DNA of 64,000 nucleotides from positions 1 to 64,000 of the forward strand of contig JAJVIG010000019.1 in assembly GCA_022072145.1 (NCBI GenBank). Direction: 5' to 3'. This document shows, in pieces, positions 6,244 through 14,060 of this stretch (within the stretch, counting starts at the first letter, position 1; every line of letters starts with the position of its first letter). The notes below the pieces were generated by a model that saw only the letters and a list, made by a program, of their open reading frames with translations, did not search any database and had not been told where the DNA came from. The position numbers and the translations under genes were made by a program. This DNA comes from Pseudomonadales bacterium (GTDB lineage: Bacteria > Pseudomonadota > Gammaproteobacteria > Pseudomonadales > UBA5518).

Positions 6244-8838
6244 TCAGGCCACCGGTTCGGCCAGCGTCAGCGAGCGCTCGCGCGGGGGCAGCACGGCGAG
6301 GATGGACATCACGACCGCCGCCAGGTAGGCCAGCGACTGCAGGATCAGCATCGCGGCCCAGGCGTAGGCGTCGGTGGTGTCCATCTCGTGCACCACCAGC
6401 AGCCCCGCCAGCGCGCCCCACAGCAGGATCAGGATGTACAACTCCTCGCGCGCCTCGTCGACGGCCTGCAGAAAACCCCCGTGACCGCGCAGCTTGGGTG
6501 TGCGGAAAAAAGGAATCGTGCGGGTCACCAGGCCGTAGACCACCGCCTTGCCGATGGTGTGCGACAGCGCGAGCCCTGCGACCGCCGCGCCCACCGACGT
6601 GCCGAGCGGCACGCGCAGGTGCCGCAGGTACACGTAGAGGATCTTGGTTACCTTGCCGAAGAACAGCAGCAGCGGCGGCAACGCGAAGATGATATCCGGC
6701 GGCAGCGCCTGGCGGGGCACCAGCAGCATCGCCGCGGTCCACACGAGCGCGCCGGCCGTGAAAAACAGGTTCAGCCCGTCGGCGCACCATGGCAGCCAGC
6801 CGGCGATGAAGTGGTAGCGCTGGCCGCGCGTCAGCTCGGTGTCGCGGCCGAGGAAGAGCATGCCCGCATGGTGCTTCATGATCTGCAGCGCGCCGTAGGC
6901 CCAGCGGAAACGCTGCTTCTTGTAGTCGATGAAACGGTCCGGCATCAGCCCGCGGCCGTGGGATTCGAGCACGTAGGCGGCCGAATGACCGGCAGCGAAC
7001 ACCCGCAGTCCGAGCTCCGCGTCCTCGGTGATGGTCCATTCGCCCCAGCGCAGGCGCTCGAGCACGTCGCGGCGGATCATGGTCATCGTGCCGTGCTGGA
7101 TGATCGCGTCGCGGTCGTTGCGCGTGACCATGCCGATGTGGAAGAAACCCTTGTACTCCGCGTAGCAGAGCTTCTTGAACAGCGACTCCTCGCCGTCGCG
7201 GTAGTCCTGCGGGGCCTGCACGACCGCGATGCGCGGGTCGGCGAAATGCGGCGCGAGGTACTGCAGCCAGGTCGGCTCGACCAGGTAGTCGGCGTCGATC
7301 ACCGCGACGATCTCCGCATCGGGCGCGGTGCGGTCCAGCCCGTAGTTCAGCGCGCCGGCCTTGAAACCGGCGAGCGGGCGCACGTGGAAGAAGCGAAAGC
7401 GCGGACCGAGCCGCTGGCAATGCTCCTCGACGGGACGCCACACGGCCTCGTCGGCCGTGTTGTTGTCGATCACCAGCACCTCGAAGTTGCCGTACTCGAG
7501 CCGCGCCAGCGCATCGAGAGTGCGGATCATCATCTCGGGTGGCTCGTTGTAGCAGGGCACGTGCACCGACACCTTCGGTTGCCGGCCATCGAGCGTGCGC
7601 ACCGACCGGAACGATCGGCGCCGGGTCGCCCACACCGTTTCGGCGAGTTCGTGCGCCTCGGTGAACAGCACCGTGAACACACCGATCGCCGACAGTACCA
7701 ACAGCGCGCCCAGCGAGTATTCGAGCCAGCCCAGATACTGGCGCGAATAATCGTAGGCGACGAACACCAGGAACGAGGCGACCCCGAAGGCGATCAGCGC
7801 GAGGAACGCACGTCCGCGCTGCTTCAGCCCGGAGCCATCGATCAGCAACAGGCCGAACGCCAGCACCGCCATCACGATCGATACCGCGGCCAGCGTGCGC
7901 CACTCGGGAATCGCGACCACCGGACCGGTGAACGGGAATTTCAGGTTGCGGTAGACGTCGTAGACGCCCCAGTACGCACCGACGTCTCCTTCGTCGCCGG
8001 TCTTCCACGGCTGGTCGAAGGCCTCGATCACGAAATAGTCGTAGCCGGCGCTGTTCAGCCGGTTCAGCAGCGTGCGCAGGTAGATCGCCTGCTCGGCCGG
8101 CGTCGCTTCGGCCTGGCCCTGGGCACGGCCGTGCGAAGGCCAGCCGACTTCGGCGAGCAGCAGGCGCTTGCGCGGGAAGCGCTTGCGCATGTCCTTCGCA
8201 CGCGCCAGCGTGCCCTCGATCGCCTCCTCGGTGGGCACTTTCTCCCAGTACACCAGCACGTGCGCGGCGATCACGCGCACGTGATCGGCGAGCTGCGGGT
8301 ACTTCAGCCAGATGTGCCAGGGTTCCGCGGTGGTCACCGTGGTCTTCACGCCGTCGCGCACGCGGTCGATGTAACCGATCATCTGCTCGGGCGTCACGTC
8401 GCCGCGGTACACGGCCTCGTTGCCGACGATCACCATGTCGATGTTGCGTTCGCGGTTGGCGATCTCGATCGCGCGGTTGACCTCGAACTCGTTGGCCTCG
8501 AGATCGCTGCTGATCCAGACCCCGAGCGTGACCGTCATCCCGTACTCCTGCGCGATGTGCGGGATGTCGCCGAGCGTGTCGCGTACCGAATAGGTCCGCA
8601 GCCGATTCGTCTGTTCCGCGAGCAACTCCACGTCGGCACGGATCTGTTCCGGCCGGGGGTAGATGCCGCGCGTCGGATCCTCGCCGTCGCGGAACGGCGA
8701 GAACGAATACCCGGACACGTTTTCCGGCCACTCGGGCACCGGCACCGGACGGTTGAAATACGCCCAGCCGCCGGCGAACACCGCGGCGATGCAGAGCAGG
8801 ACCGCGAGGTTGAGGATCAGGTTGCGGCGGCGGTGCAT
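6244..8838 (-). CDS. ndvB: NdvB-like beta-glucan synthase (GH17-GT2)
   Basis: An 864-residue membrane enzyme matching NdvB of Pseudomonas and rhizobia in layout and length. An N-terminal anchor (about 8-27) is followed by a periplasmic GH17 domain (about 40-305; acid/base E141 in VGNEAVYRG, nucleophile E230 in AEVGWPSHG). Then come membrane helices, a cytoplasmic GT2 domain (about 420-700) and further helices. GT2 motifs are intact: HVPCYNEPPEMM, the DAD metal site near 515-517, TEDAELGLR near 610, and QRFRWAYG near 647. It should polymerise glucose from UDP-glucose, with the GH17 domain remodelling the product into cyclic or branched beta-1,3-glucan of the periplasm. The start at 8838 lies 16 bases after the aspartate kinase stop, with GAGGAA upstream. 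Ring size and linkage cannot be told from the sequence. Confidence 0.88.
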   Translation of the reverse strand: MHRRRNLILNLAVLLCIAAVFAGGWAYFNRPVPVPEWPENVSGYSFSPFRDGEDPTRGIYPRPEQIRADVELLAEQTNRLRTYSVRDTLGDIPHIAQEYGMTVTLGVWISSDLEANEFEVNRAIEIANRERNIDMVIVGNEAVYRGDVTPEQMIGYIDRVRDGVKTTVTTAEPWHIWLKYPQLADHVRVIAAHVLVYWEKVPTEEAIEGTLARAKDMRKRFPRKRLLLAEVGWPSHGRAQGQAEATPAEQAIYLRTLLNRLNSAGYDYFVIEAFDQPWKTGDEGDVGAYWGVYDVYRNLKFPFTGPVVAIPEWRTLAAVSIVMAVLAFGLLLIDGSGLKQRGRAFLALIAFGVASFLVFVAYDYSRQYLGWLEYSLGALLVLSAIGVFTVLFTEAHELAETVWATRRRSFRSVRTLDGRQPKVSVHVPCYNEPPEMMIRTLDALARLEYGNFEVLVIDNNTADEAVWRPVEEHCQRLGPRFRFFHVRPLAGFKAGALNYGLDRTAPDAEIVAVIDADYLVEPTWLQYLAPHFADPRIAVVQAPQDYRDGEESLFKKLCYAEYKGFFHIGMVTRNDRDAIIQHGTMTMIRRDVLERLRWGEWTITEDAELGLRVFAAGHSAAYVLESHGRGLMPDRFIDYKKQRFRWAYGALQIMKHHAGMLFLGRDTELTRGQRYHFIAGWLPWCADGLNLFFTAGALVWTAAMLLVPRQALPPDIIFALPPLLLFFGKVTKILYVYLRHLRVPLGTSVGAAVAGLALSHTIGKAVVYGLVTRTIPFFRTPKLRGHGGFLQAVDEAREELYILILLWGALAGLLVVHEMDTTDAYAWAAMLILQSLAYLAAVVMSILAVLPPRERSLTLAEPVA

Positions 8839-8854
8839 GACGGCTGGCCGTTCC

Positions 8855-10189
8855 TCAGTTCACGAACGCGGCGTACAGCGCACGCACCGCGCGCGCGTAG
8901 TCCTCGGGCGCCACGCCGACGATGATGTTCAGTTCGGACGGCCCCTGGTTGATCAGGCGCACGTTCACGCGCGACTCGGCCAGCGCGCCGAACACCTTCG
9001 CGGCGATGCCGACCGTGTGTGCCATCCCCTCGCCGACGATGGCGATCAGCGCCACCTGCGGCACGAAATCGATCTCGTCGGGCTCCAGCGTGCGGCGGAG
9101 TTCGTCGATCACGTGCTCGACGCGCCCCTCGACCTGCGCCGCGTCCATCACCACGCTGACCGTGTCGATGCTCGACGGGCACTGCTCGATCGAGATCCCG
9201 TTGTGTTCGAGCACGCCGAGCAGGCGGTAGATGAAGCCGACCTCGCGGTTCATCAGGTGCTTGCCGATGGTGATCATCGCGAAATTGGTCTTGCCGGCGA
9301 CGCCCGCGATCAGCGTGGATTTCTCCACCTCCGGCGACAGGCGGGAGACGATCCGCGTACCCGGGTGGGCCGGATCGTTGGTGTTGCGGATATTGACCGG
9401 GATGCCGACCTCGCGCACCGGCGCCATCGCCTCGTCGTGCAGCACCGAGGCGCCCATGTACGACAGCTCGCGGATCTCGGCGTAAGTGACTTCGGCCATC
9501 GGACGGGGGTTGTCGACGATGCGCGGGTCGGCCATCAGCATCCCCGGCACGTCGGTCCAGTTCTCGTAGAGCCCGGCGTGCGCCGCGCGCGCCGCGACCG
9601 CACCGCTCACGTCGGAGCCGCCGCGCGAGAAGGTGCGCACGCGCCCTTCGACGTCGCGGCCGTAGAAACCCGGGATGACGTAGCGACGCGCCGGATCGGC
9701 GAGCCGCGCTCCGAGCAGTTCGTAGGTCTCGGGCATCACCATGCCCTGCGATCCGATCACGATGCAGTCGGCCGCCTCGACGAACTCCGCGTCCAGATAC
9801 GCCGCCAGCAACCGGGCACAGAAATGTTCCCCGCGCGAGGCGGCATAGTCGGCGCTGACGCCACGCGCGAACTCACCGCGGAGCGTTTCGACCTGCGCCG
9901 CGATGCCGATCGCGAGACCGAGTTCACGCTCGATTTCCTCGTAGCGCTCGATGATCTGGCGGAACGGGCCCGAGAAATCCGCATCGATGCTCGCCGCGTG
10001 GTGGCAGAGGTACAGCAGATCGGTGATCTTGGCGTCCTTCGAGTCACGCTTGCCGGGCGCCGACGGCACCACGATGCGCCGGCGCGGGTCGGCCTCCACG
10101 ATGGCGCGGACCTTGCGGAACTGCGTCGCGCTGGCGAGGCTGGAGCCGCCGAACTTGCAGACGACGCGCGAACTGGACCCCTGTTGCAT
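8855..10189 (-). CDS. lysC: aspartate kinase
   Basis: A 444-residue monofunctional aspartokinase that phosphorylates aspartate at the head of lysine, threonine and methionine synthesis. The kinase fold shows CKFGGSSLA near the N-terminus, SRGEHF and TFSRGGSDVSGA, the usual nucleotide and aspartate sites. Two ACT domains follow (ITIGKHLMNREVGF and VALIAIVGEGMAHTVGI), so feedback control by an amino acid is expected. I place the start at the ATG at 10189; a TTG 33 bases upstream would add MGTRVEEAGRA but is less convincing. It is the first gene of an apparent transcript with the NdvB-like and GH17 genes, an odd partnership. It is divergent from ahpC. Confidence 0.9.
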   Translation of the reverse strand: MQQGSSSRVVCKFGGSSLASATQFRKVRAIVEADPRRRIVVPSAPGKRDSKDAKITDLLYLCHHAASIDADFSGPFRQIIERYEEIERELGLAIGIAAQVETLRGEFARGVSADYAASRGEHFCARLLAAYLDAEFVEAADCIVIGSQGMVMPETYELLGARLADPARRYVIPGFYGRDVEGRVRTFSRGGSDVSGAVAARAAHAGLYENWTDVPGMLMADPRIVDNPRPMAEVTYAEIRELSYMGASVLHDEAMAPVREVGIPVNIRNTNDPAHPGTRIVSRLSPEVEKSTLIAGVAGKTNFAMITIGKHLMNREVGFIYRLLGVLEHNGISIEQCPSSIDTVSVVMDAAQVEGRVEHVIDELRRTLEPDEIDFVPQVALIAIVGEGMAHTVGIAAKVFGALAESRVNVRLINQGPSELNIIVGVAPEDYARAVRALYAAFVN

Positions 10190-10358
10190 AGCTCTGCCGG
10201 CCTCCTCGACCCGGGTTCCCAAAGCGTGCGCCGCGCCCGCGCGCGGCAGCTGGCAAGCATACCACCGGGCACCCCGGGTCGACGGTGCCGCGCCCGCGGC
10301 CGCATATGTGAATCCGCCGCATGTCGGGCTCGGGCAGGTTCGGCGGTATCATATATGT

Positions 10359-10375
10359 AATCAATCGTTATGATT
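10359..10375 (+). promoter_or_regulatory. LysR/OxyR-type inverted repeat upstream of ahpC
   Basis: AATCA and TGATT arms flank seven bases and contain the T-N11-A pattern typical of LysR-family boxes. It sits in an AT-rich patch just upstream of the -35 hexamer at 10388, a place suited to an activator such as OxyR. The assignment to OxyR is inference only. Confidence 0.4.
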
Positions 10376-10387
10376 TTTATATTCAAT

Positions 10388-10416
10388 TTGATGAAATTCA
10401 TGAAAAGCCCTAGATT
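10388..10416 (+). promoter_or_regulatory. sigma-70-like promoter for ahpC
   Basis: A -35 TTGATG (10388-10393) and a -10 TAGATT (10411-10416) are separated by exactly 17 bases, in a local AT-rich patch of an otherwise G+C-rich region. Transcription would start near 10423, leaving about 43 bases of leader before the GTG start. This argues against upstream ATG codons as the ahpC start. Confidence 0.6.
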
Positions 10417-10465
10417 GGTGCCTGTCGTCAGTCGCGACAGCTTCAGCCAACCGGAGGACAAAGCC

Positions 10466-11032
10466 GTGCAATCGCTCATCAACACCGAGATCAAACCCTT
10501 CAGCTCCACCGCTTTCCACAACGGCGCGTTCAAGCCCGTGACCGACGCCGACCTGCGCGGCAAGTGGTCGGTGGTATTCTTCTACCCCGCGGACTTCACG
10601 TTCGTCTGCCCTACCGAACTGGGCGACCTCGCCGACCATTACGCCGAATTCCAGCGCATAGGCGTCGAGATCTACTCGGTGTCCACCGACACGCACTTCA
10701 CGCACAAGGCCTGGCACGACACTTCGGATACGATCCGCAGGATCAGCTACCCGATGATCGGGGATCCGACCGGCACGATCACGCGCAACTTCGGCGTGAT
10801 GATCGAGGCGGCCGGCCTGGCAGAGCGAGGTACCTTCGTGATCGACCCGCAGGGCCGTATCCAGATCGTCGAGATCAACGCCGGCGGCATCGGGCGCGAC
10901 GCCTCGGAACTGCTGCGCAAGGTCAAGGCGGCGCAGTACGTCGCCTCGCACCCGGGCGAGGTCTGCCCGGCCAAATGGAAGGAAGGCGATGCGACGCTCG
11001 CGCCCTCGCTGGACCTCGTAGGCAAGATCTGA
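10466..11032 (+). CDS. ahpC: alkyl hydroperoxide reductase peroxiredoxin AhpC
   Basis: A 188-residue 2-Cys peroxiredoxin that reduces hydrogen peroxide and organic peroxides in the cytoplasm, recycled by AhpF. The peroxidatic Cys is in FVCPTE (C48) and the resolving Cys in GEVCPAKW (C167). The N-terminus [10 protein letters not shown] and C-terminus SLDLVGKI match AhpC of enterobacteria and pseudomonads. The GTG at 10466 is preceded by GGAGGA (10453-10458) at ideal spacing. An ATG-led extension of 32 codons upstream would run through the promoter and has no family counterpart. ahpF follows after 19 bases, so the two form an operon. Confidence 0.95.
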   Translation: MQSLINTEIKPFSSTAFHNGAFKPVTDADLRGKWSVVFFYPADFTFVCPTELGDLADHYAEFQRIGVEIYSVSTDTHFTHKAWHDTSDTIRRISYPMIGDPTGTITRNFGVMIEAAGLAERGTFVIDPQGRIQIVEINAGGIGRDASELLRKVKAAQYVASHPGEVCPAKWKEGDATLAPSLDLVGKI

Positions 11033-11051
11033 CACACGGAGGACATGCACG

Positions 11052-12626
11052 ATGATCGACGACAACATCCGCCGTCAGCTGCAGGGCTACATGGAGCGGC
11101 TCGCCGCTCCGATCGAGTTGGTCGCTTCGCTCGACGACAGCCCGCGCTCGCGCGAGCTGGAAGATCTGCTCGGCCAGGTGGCGGCGAGTTCGGCGTCGAT
11201 CAGCGTGCTCGAGGACGGTGACGACGCGCGACGCCCGTCGTTCGCCATCCGGCGCTCCGGCGAGGCGGCGCGTATGCGCTTCGCCGGACTGCCGCTGGGC
11301 CACGAATTCACCTCGTTGGTGCTGGCGCTGCTGCAGGCGAGCGGCTACCCACCCAGGGTCGACGAGGAAACGCTCGAGCAGGTGCGCGCCCTGGACGGCG
11401 AGTACCGCTTCGAAACCTATGTGTCGCTGTCGTGCCAGACCTGCCCCGACGTGGTGCAGGCGCTGAACGCGATGGCGGCCGTGAACCCGAACATCACGCA
11501 CACGATGATCGACGGTGCGGCGTTCCAGAGCGAGGTCGCCGAGCGCGAGATCATGGCCGTGCCAGCCGTGTTCCTGAACGGTCAGCCGTTCACCCAGGGG
11601 CGCTGCGGCATCCCCGAGATCCTCGCACGTCTCGACAGCGGCGCCGCCGGGCGCGAGGCGGCGCGCATCGCCGCCCGCGAACCCTTCGACATGCTGATCG
11701 TGGGCGGTGGCCCGGCCGGTGCGGCAGCCGCGGTCTACGCCGCACGCAAGGGCATCCGCACCGGCGTGCTCGCCGAACGTTTCGGCGGCCAGGTGCTCGA
11801 CACCGCGGCGATCGAGAACTTCATCTCGGTGTCGCATACCGAGGGGCCGCAGTTCGCGCGCGCGCTCGAGGAGCACGTGCGCCAGTACGGCGTCGACATC
11901 ATGAACGGCCAGCGCGCCGAGGCGCTGGTCCCGGGCCGCGACGGTGTGCTGCACGAGATCCGGCTCGCCAGCGGCGCGACGGTGAAGGCGCGCGCAATCG
12001 TGCTCGCCACCGGCGCGCGCTGGCGCGAGATGAACGTTCCCGGCGAGCGCGAGTACCGCGGTCGCGGTGTCGCGTACTGCCCGCACTGCGACGGCCCGCT
12101 GTTCAAGGGCAAGCGGGTCGCGGTGGTCGGCGGCGGCAACTCCGGCGTCGAGGCGGCGATCGACCTCGCCGGCGTCGCCACCCACGTCACGCTGATCGAG
12201 TTCCTGGACGAACTGCGCGCCGATGCGGTGCTGCAGGAGCGCCTGCGCAGCCTTCCGAACGCTACCGTGATCCTCGGCGCGCAGACCACTGAAGTCAGCG
12301 GTGACGGCACGCGGGTCGACGGCATCGTCTACCGCGAGCGCGCCAGCGGAGCGGAACATCGCATCGATCTGGAAGGCGTATTCGTGCAAATCGGGCTGCA
12401 GCCCAGCACCGAATGGCTGCGCGGCACGCTGGAACTGGAGCGCAACGGCGAGATCCGCATCGACGCCCGTGGCCAGACCTCGGTGCCCGGTGTGTTCGCC
12501 GCCGGCGATGCGACCACGGTACCATTCAAGCAGATCGTGATCGCGGTCGGCGAAGGGGCCAAGGCCAGCCTCTCCGCCTTCGACTACCTGATCCGCACCC
12601 CGCTGCCGGTGGCTGTCGCGGCCTGA
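11052..12626 (+). CDS. ahpF: alkyl hydroperoxide reductase subunit F
   Basis: A 524-residue flavoprotein disulfide reductase that passes electrons from NADH to AhpC. The N-terminal module of two thioredoxin folds (about 1-200) has the active CxxC in SCQTCPD. The FAD site [14 protein letters not shown] follows, then the redox-active CPHCDG, the NADH site [14 protein letters not shown], and a terminal FAD block [16 protein letters not shown]. Length and order match AhpF closely. The ATG at 11052 follows GGAGGA. The gene ends near a tandem array of palindromic repeats that separates it from the convergent SDR. Confidence 0.95.
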   Translation: MIDDNIRRQLQGYMERLAAPIELVASLDDSPRSRELEDLLGQVAASSASISVLEDGDDARRPSFAIRRSGEAARMRFAGLPLGHEFTSLVLALLQASGYPPRVDEETLEQVRALDGEYRFETYVSLSCQTCPDVVQALNAMAAVNPNITHTMIDGAAFQSEVAEREIMAVPAVFLNGQPFTQGRCGIPEILARLDSGAAGREAARIAAREPFDMLIVGGGPAGAAAAVYAARKGIRTGVLAERFGGQVLDTAAIENFISVSHTEGPQFARALEEHVRQYGVDIMNGQRAEALVPGRDGVLHEIRLASGATVKARAIVLATGARWREMNVPGEREYRGRGVAYCPHCDGPLFKGKRVAVVGGGNSGVEAAIDLAGVATHVTLIEFLDELRADAVLQERLRSLPNATVILGAQTTEVSGDGTRVDGIVYRERASGAEHRIDLEGVFVQIGLQPSTEWLRGTLELERNGEIRIDARGQTSVPGVFAAGDATTVPFKQIVIAVGEGAKASLSAFDYLIRTPLPVAVAA

Positions 12627-12627
12627 G

Positions 12628-12742
12628 CGCAAGTTGGGCCATGGCCGAACGCGTCCCGTAGGTTCGGCCTGCGGCCGAACATGTCCCCGTAGGTTCGGCC
12701 TGCGGCCGAACATGTCCCCGTAGGTTCGGCCTGCGGCCGAAC
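12628..12742 (+). repeat. GTAG-REP cluster B, three tandem copies plus a relic
   Basis: Three identical 23-base elements at 12658-12680, 12689-12711 and 12720-12742, all in the same orientation with a period of 31 bases. The stem is GTTCGGCC / GGCCGAAC with loop TGC and the head is GTAG; the spacer ATGTCCCC is repeated too. A degenerate fourth copy (head lost, one stem mismatch) lies at 12628-12650. They fill the gap between the convergent ahpF and SDR genes. Confidence 0.92.
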
Positions 12743-12750
12743 AGTCGTCC

Positions 12751-13557
12751 TTACATCCCCGACAGGATCACCGGGATGTTCGGTTGGCCGTTGCTCGCGA
12801 TCAGTCCGCCATCGGCCACGACCGCCGAACCGGTCATGTAGCTCGCCTCGTCCGAGGCGAGGAACAACGCCACCTGTGCCATTTCCTCGGGACGACCCGG
12901 CCGGCGCATCGGGATCGCATCGCACCACGCCTTCACCAGCGGCTCGATGCCCATGATGCCGCTGGTCAGCGGGGTGGCGATCCAGCCCGGGCACAGCGCG
13001 TTACAGCGGATGTTCTCGTGCGCGTGGTCGAGGGCCACCGTGCGCGTGTAGTTGATCACCGCCGCCTTGGCCGCGTTGTAGGCCGCGAAACCGTGATCGG
13101 CGCCGATGCCCGAGATCGACGCGGTGTTCACGATCGCGCCGCCGCCGGCGCGCCGCAGCGCGGGAATCGCCGCCTTGCAGCCGTAGAACACGCTGTTCAG
13201 GTCGACGTCGATCACGTGCCGCCATTGCTCGATGTCCAGCGCAACCGAATCGCCCATGCTGCCGATGCCCGCGTTGTTGCACATCACGTCGAGCCGTCCG
13301 AAGGCATTCCCGGCCTGCGCCACCAGCGCCTCGACGTCGCCGGGAACGGTCACGTCGGCGCGCACGAACACCGCCACGCGGCGCCCGGCCGCCGCATTGA
13401 GTTCGGCGGCCAGCGCCTGCCCTTCCTCCTCGCGCAGGTCACCGATGACGACCCGTGCACCTTCCTGCGCGAACAGCCTCGCCATCGCCGCGCCGATTCC
13501 CAGCGCACCGCCCGTGATCACGGCCACCTTGCCGCCCAGTCTGCCTGCCTCGCTCAC
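12751..13557 (-). CDS. SDR-family oxidoreductase
   Basis: A 268-residue classical short-chain dehydrogenase. It has the dinucleotide motif TGGALGIGAAMARLF, CNNAGIG, and the catalytic Ser (NTASISG) with Tyr-x3-Lys (YNAAKAA). The residue after the second strand is Asp (IGDLREE), which favours NAD(H). The GTG at 13557 is preceded by AAGGAGG, whereas the longer frame upstream is arginine-rich and unlike the family. The gene is monocistronic. Its substrate is unknown; relatives handle hydroxysteroids, alcohols or cyclic ketones. Confidence 0.87.
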   Translation of the reverse strand: MSEAGRLGGKVAVITGGALGIGAAMARLFAQEGARVVIGDLREEEGQALAAELNAAAGRRVAVFVRADVTVPGDVEALVAQAGNAFGRLDVMCNNAGIGSMGDSVALDIEQWRHVIDVDLNSVFYGCKAAIPALRRAGGGAIVNTASISGIGADHGFAAYNAAKAAVINYTRTVALDHAHENIRCNALCPGWIATPLTSGIMGIEPLVKAWCDAIPMRRPGRPEEMAQVALFLASDEASYMTGSAVVADGGLIASNGQPNIPVILSGM

Positions 13558-13685
13558 CTCGAGCCTCCTTCGCGTCGTCTGCCGGGATACGGTGCGCCGT
13601 CGCGCGCCGCGGTCGGCGCAGTGTAGCGCCGCCAGCCCGGCCAACGGGTTACGAGTCATCCACCCCGGGTCGGGCAGATCGCGTC

Positions 13686-13691
13686 TATAAT
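13686..13691 (+). promoter_or_regulatory. consensus -10 box TATAAT
   Basis: A perfect TATAAT in G+C-rich surroundings, 25 bases before the small ORF at 13717. No good -35 hexamer is visible at the expected distance, so an activator may be needed. Confidence 0.45.
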
Positions 13692-13716
13692 CGGACGCAG
13701 CCGCAGGAGCCTACCG

Positions 13717-13884
13717 ATGAGCACGCCCCGTCAGCCGCCGGGCGCCATGCCGCCGCCGGCGAACGCACCGCCGGCCGGTGTGGACCAGGACGCCGACGCG
13801 CAGGAGACCGCGCCCGAGCCGGTCGAGCCCTTCTCGCCGCCGTGTGCACTGCACGAAGTCGACGAGCAATACCGCGGCTTCTGA
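13717..13884 (+). CDS. 55-residue conserved-looking small protein
   Basis: ATG at 13717 with AGGAG about ten bases upstream and a perfect TATAAT before that; the stop is TGA at 13882-13884. The first 40 residues are Pro/Ala-rich and look disordered (MSTPRQPPGAMPPPANAPPA). The tail is different in character: CALHEVDEQYRGF, with a Cys-x2-His and an acidic-aromatic end. That tail looks like a conserved motif, but I do not recognise a named family. It sits alone between the divergent SDR and the first TonB receptor. The ORF is supported by signals rather than homology. Confidence 0.55.
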   Translation: MSTPRQPPGAMPPPANAPPAGVDQDADAQETAPEPVEPFSPPCALHEVDEQYRGF

Positions 13885-14060
13885 ACGCGTGTTGGCCGGA
13901 TATGTATTTCGTGTGAATTTTTCGCATCCCGACGGGTACAATTTCACAGCATCGTCCGGGACACTTCGTTTCGGTCAAGTAGACTTACCGAGAGCACCAA
14001 GAAGAACGAGCGGCCCAGCCGCCAGCCGATAGTACAACCGACGACAACCGAGGAGACCTC

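Noticed and set aside
10370-10465. An ATG start for ahpC giving 220 residues
   Set aside because: The extension passes through a good -35/-10 promoter and has no family match. GGAGGA-GTG at 10453-10468 is convincing.
12658-12742. Regular direct repeats resembling a short CRISPR array
   Set aside because: The 31-base period is repeat plus an identical 8-base spacer; there are no unique spacers and no cas genes. The unit is a GTAG-type palindrome seen elsewhere in the window.
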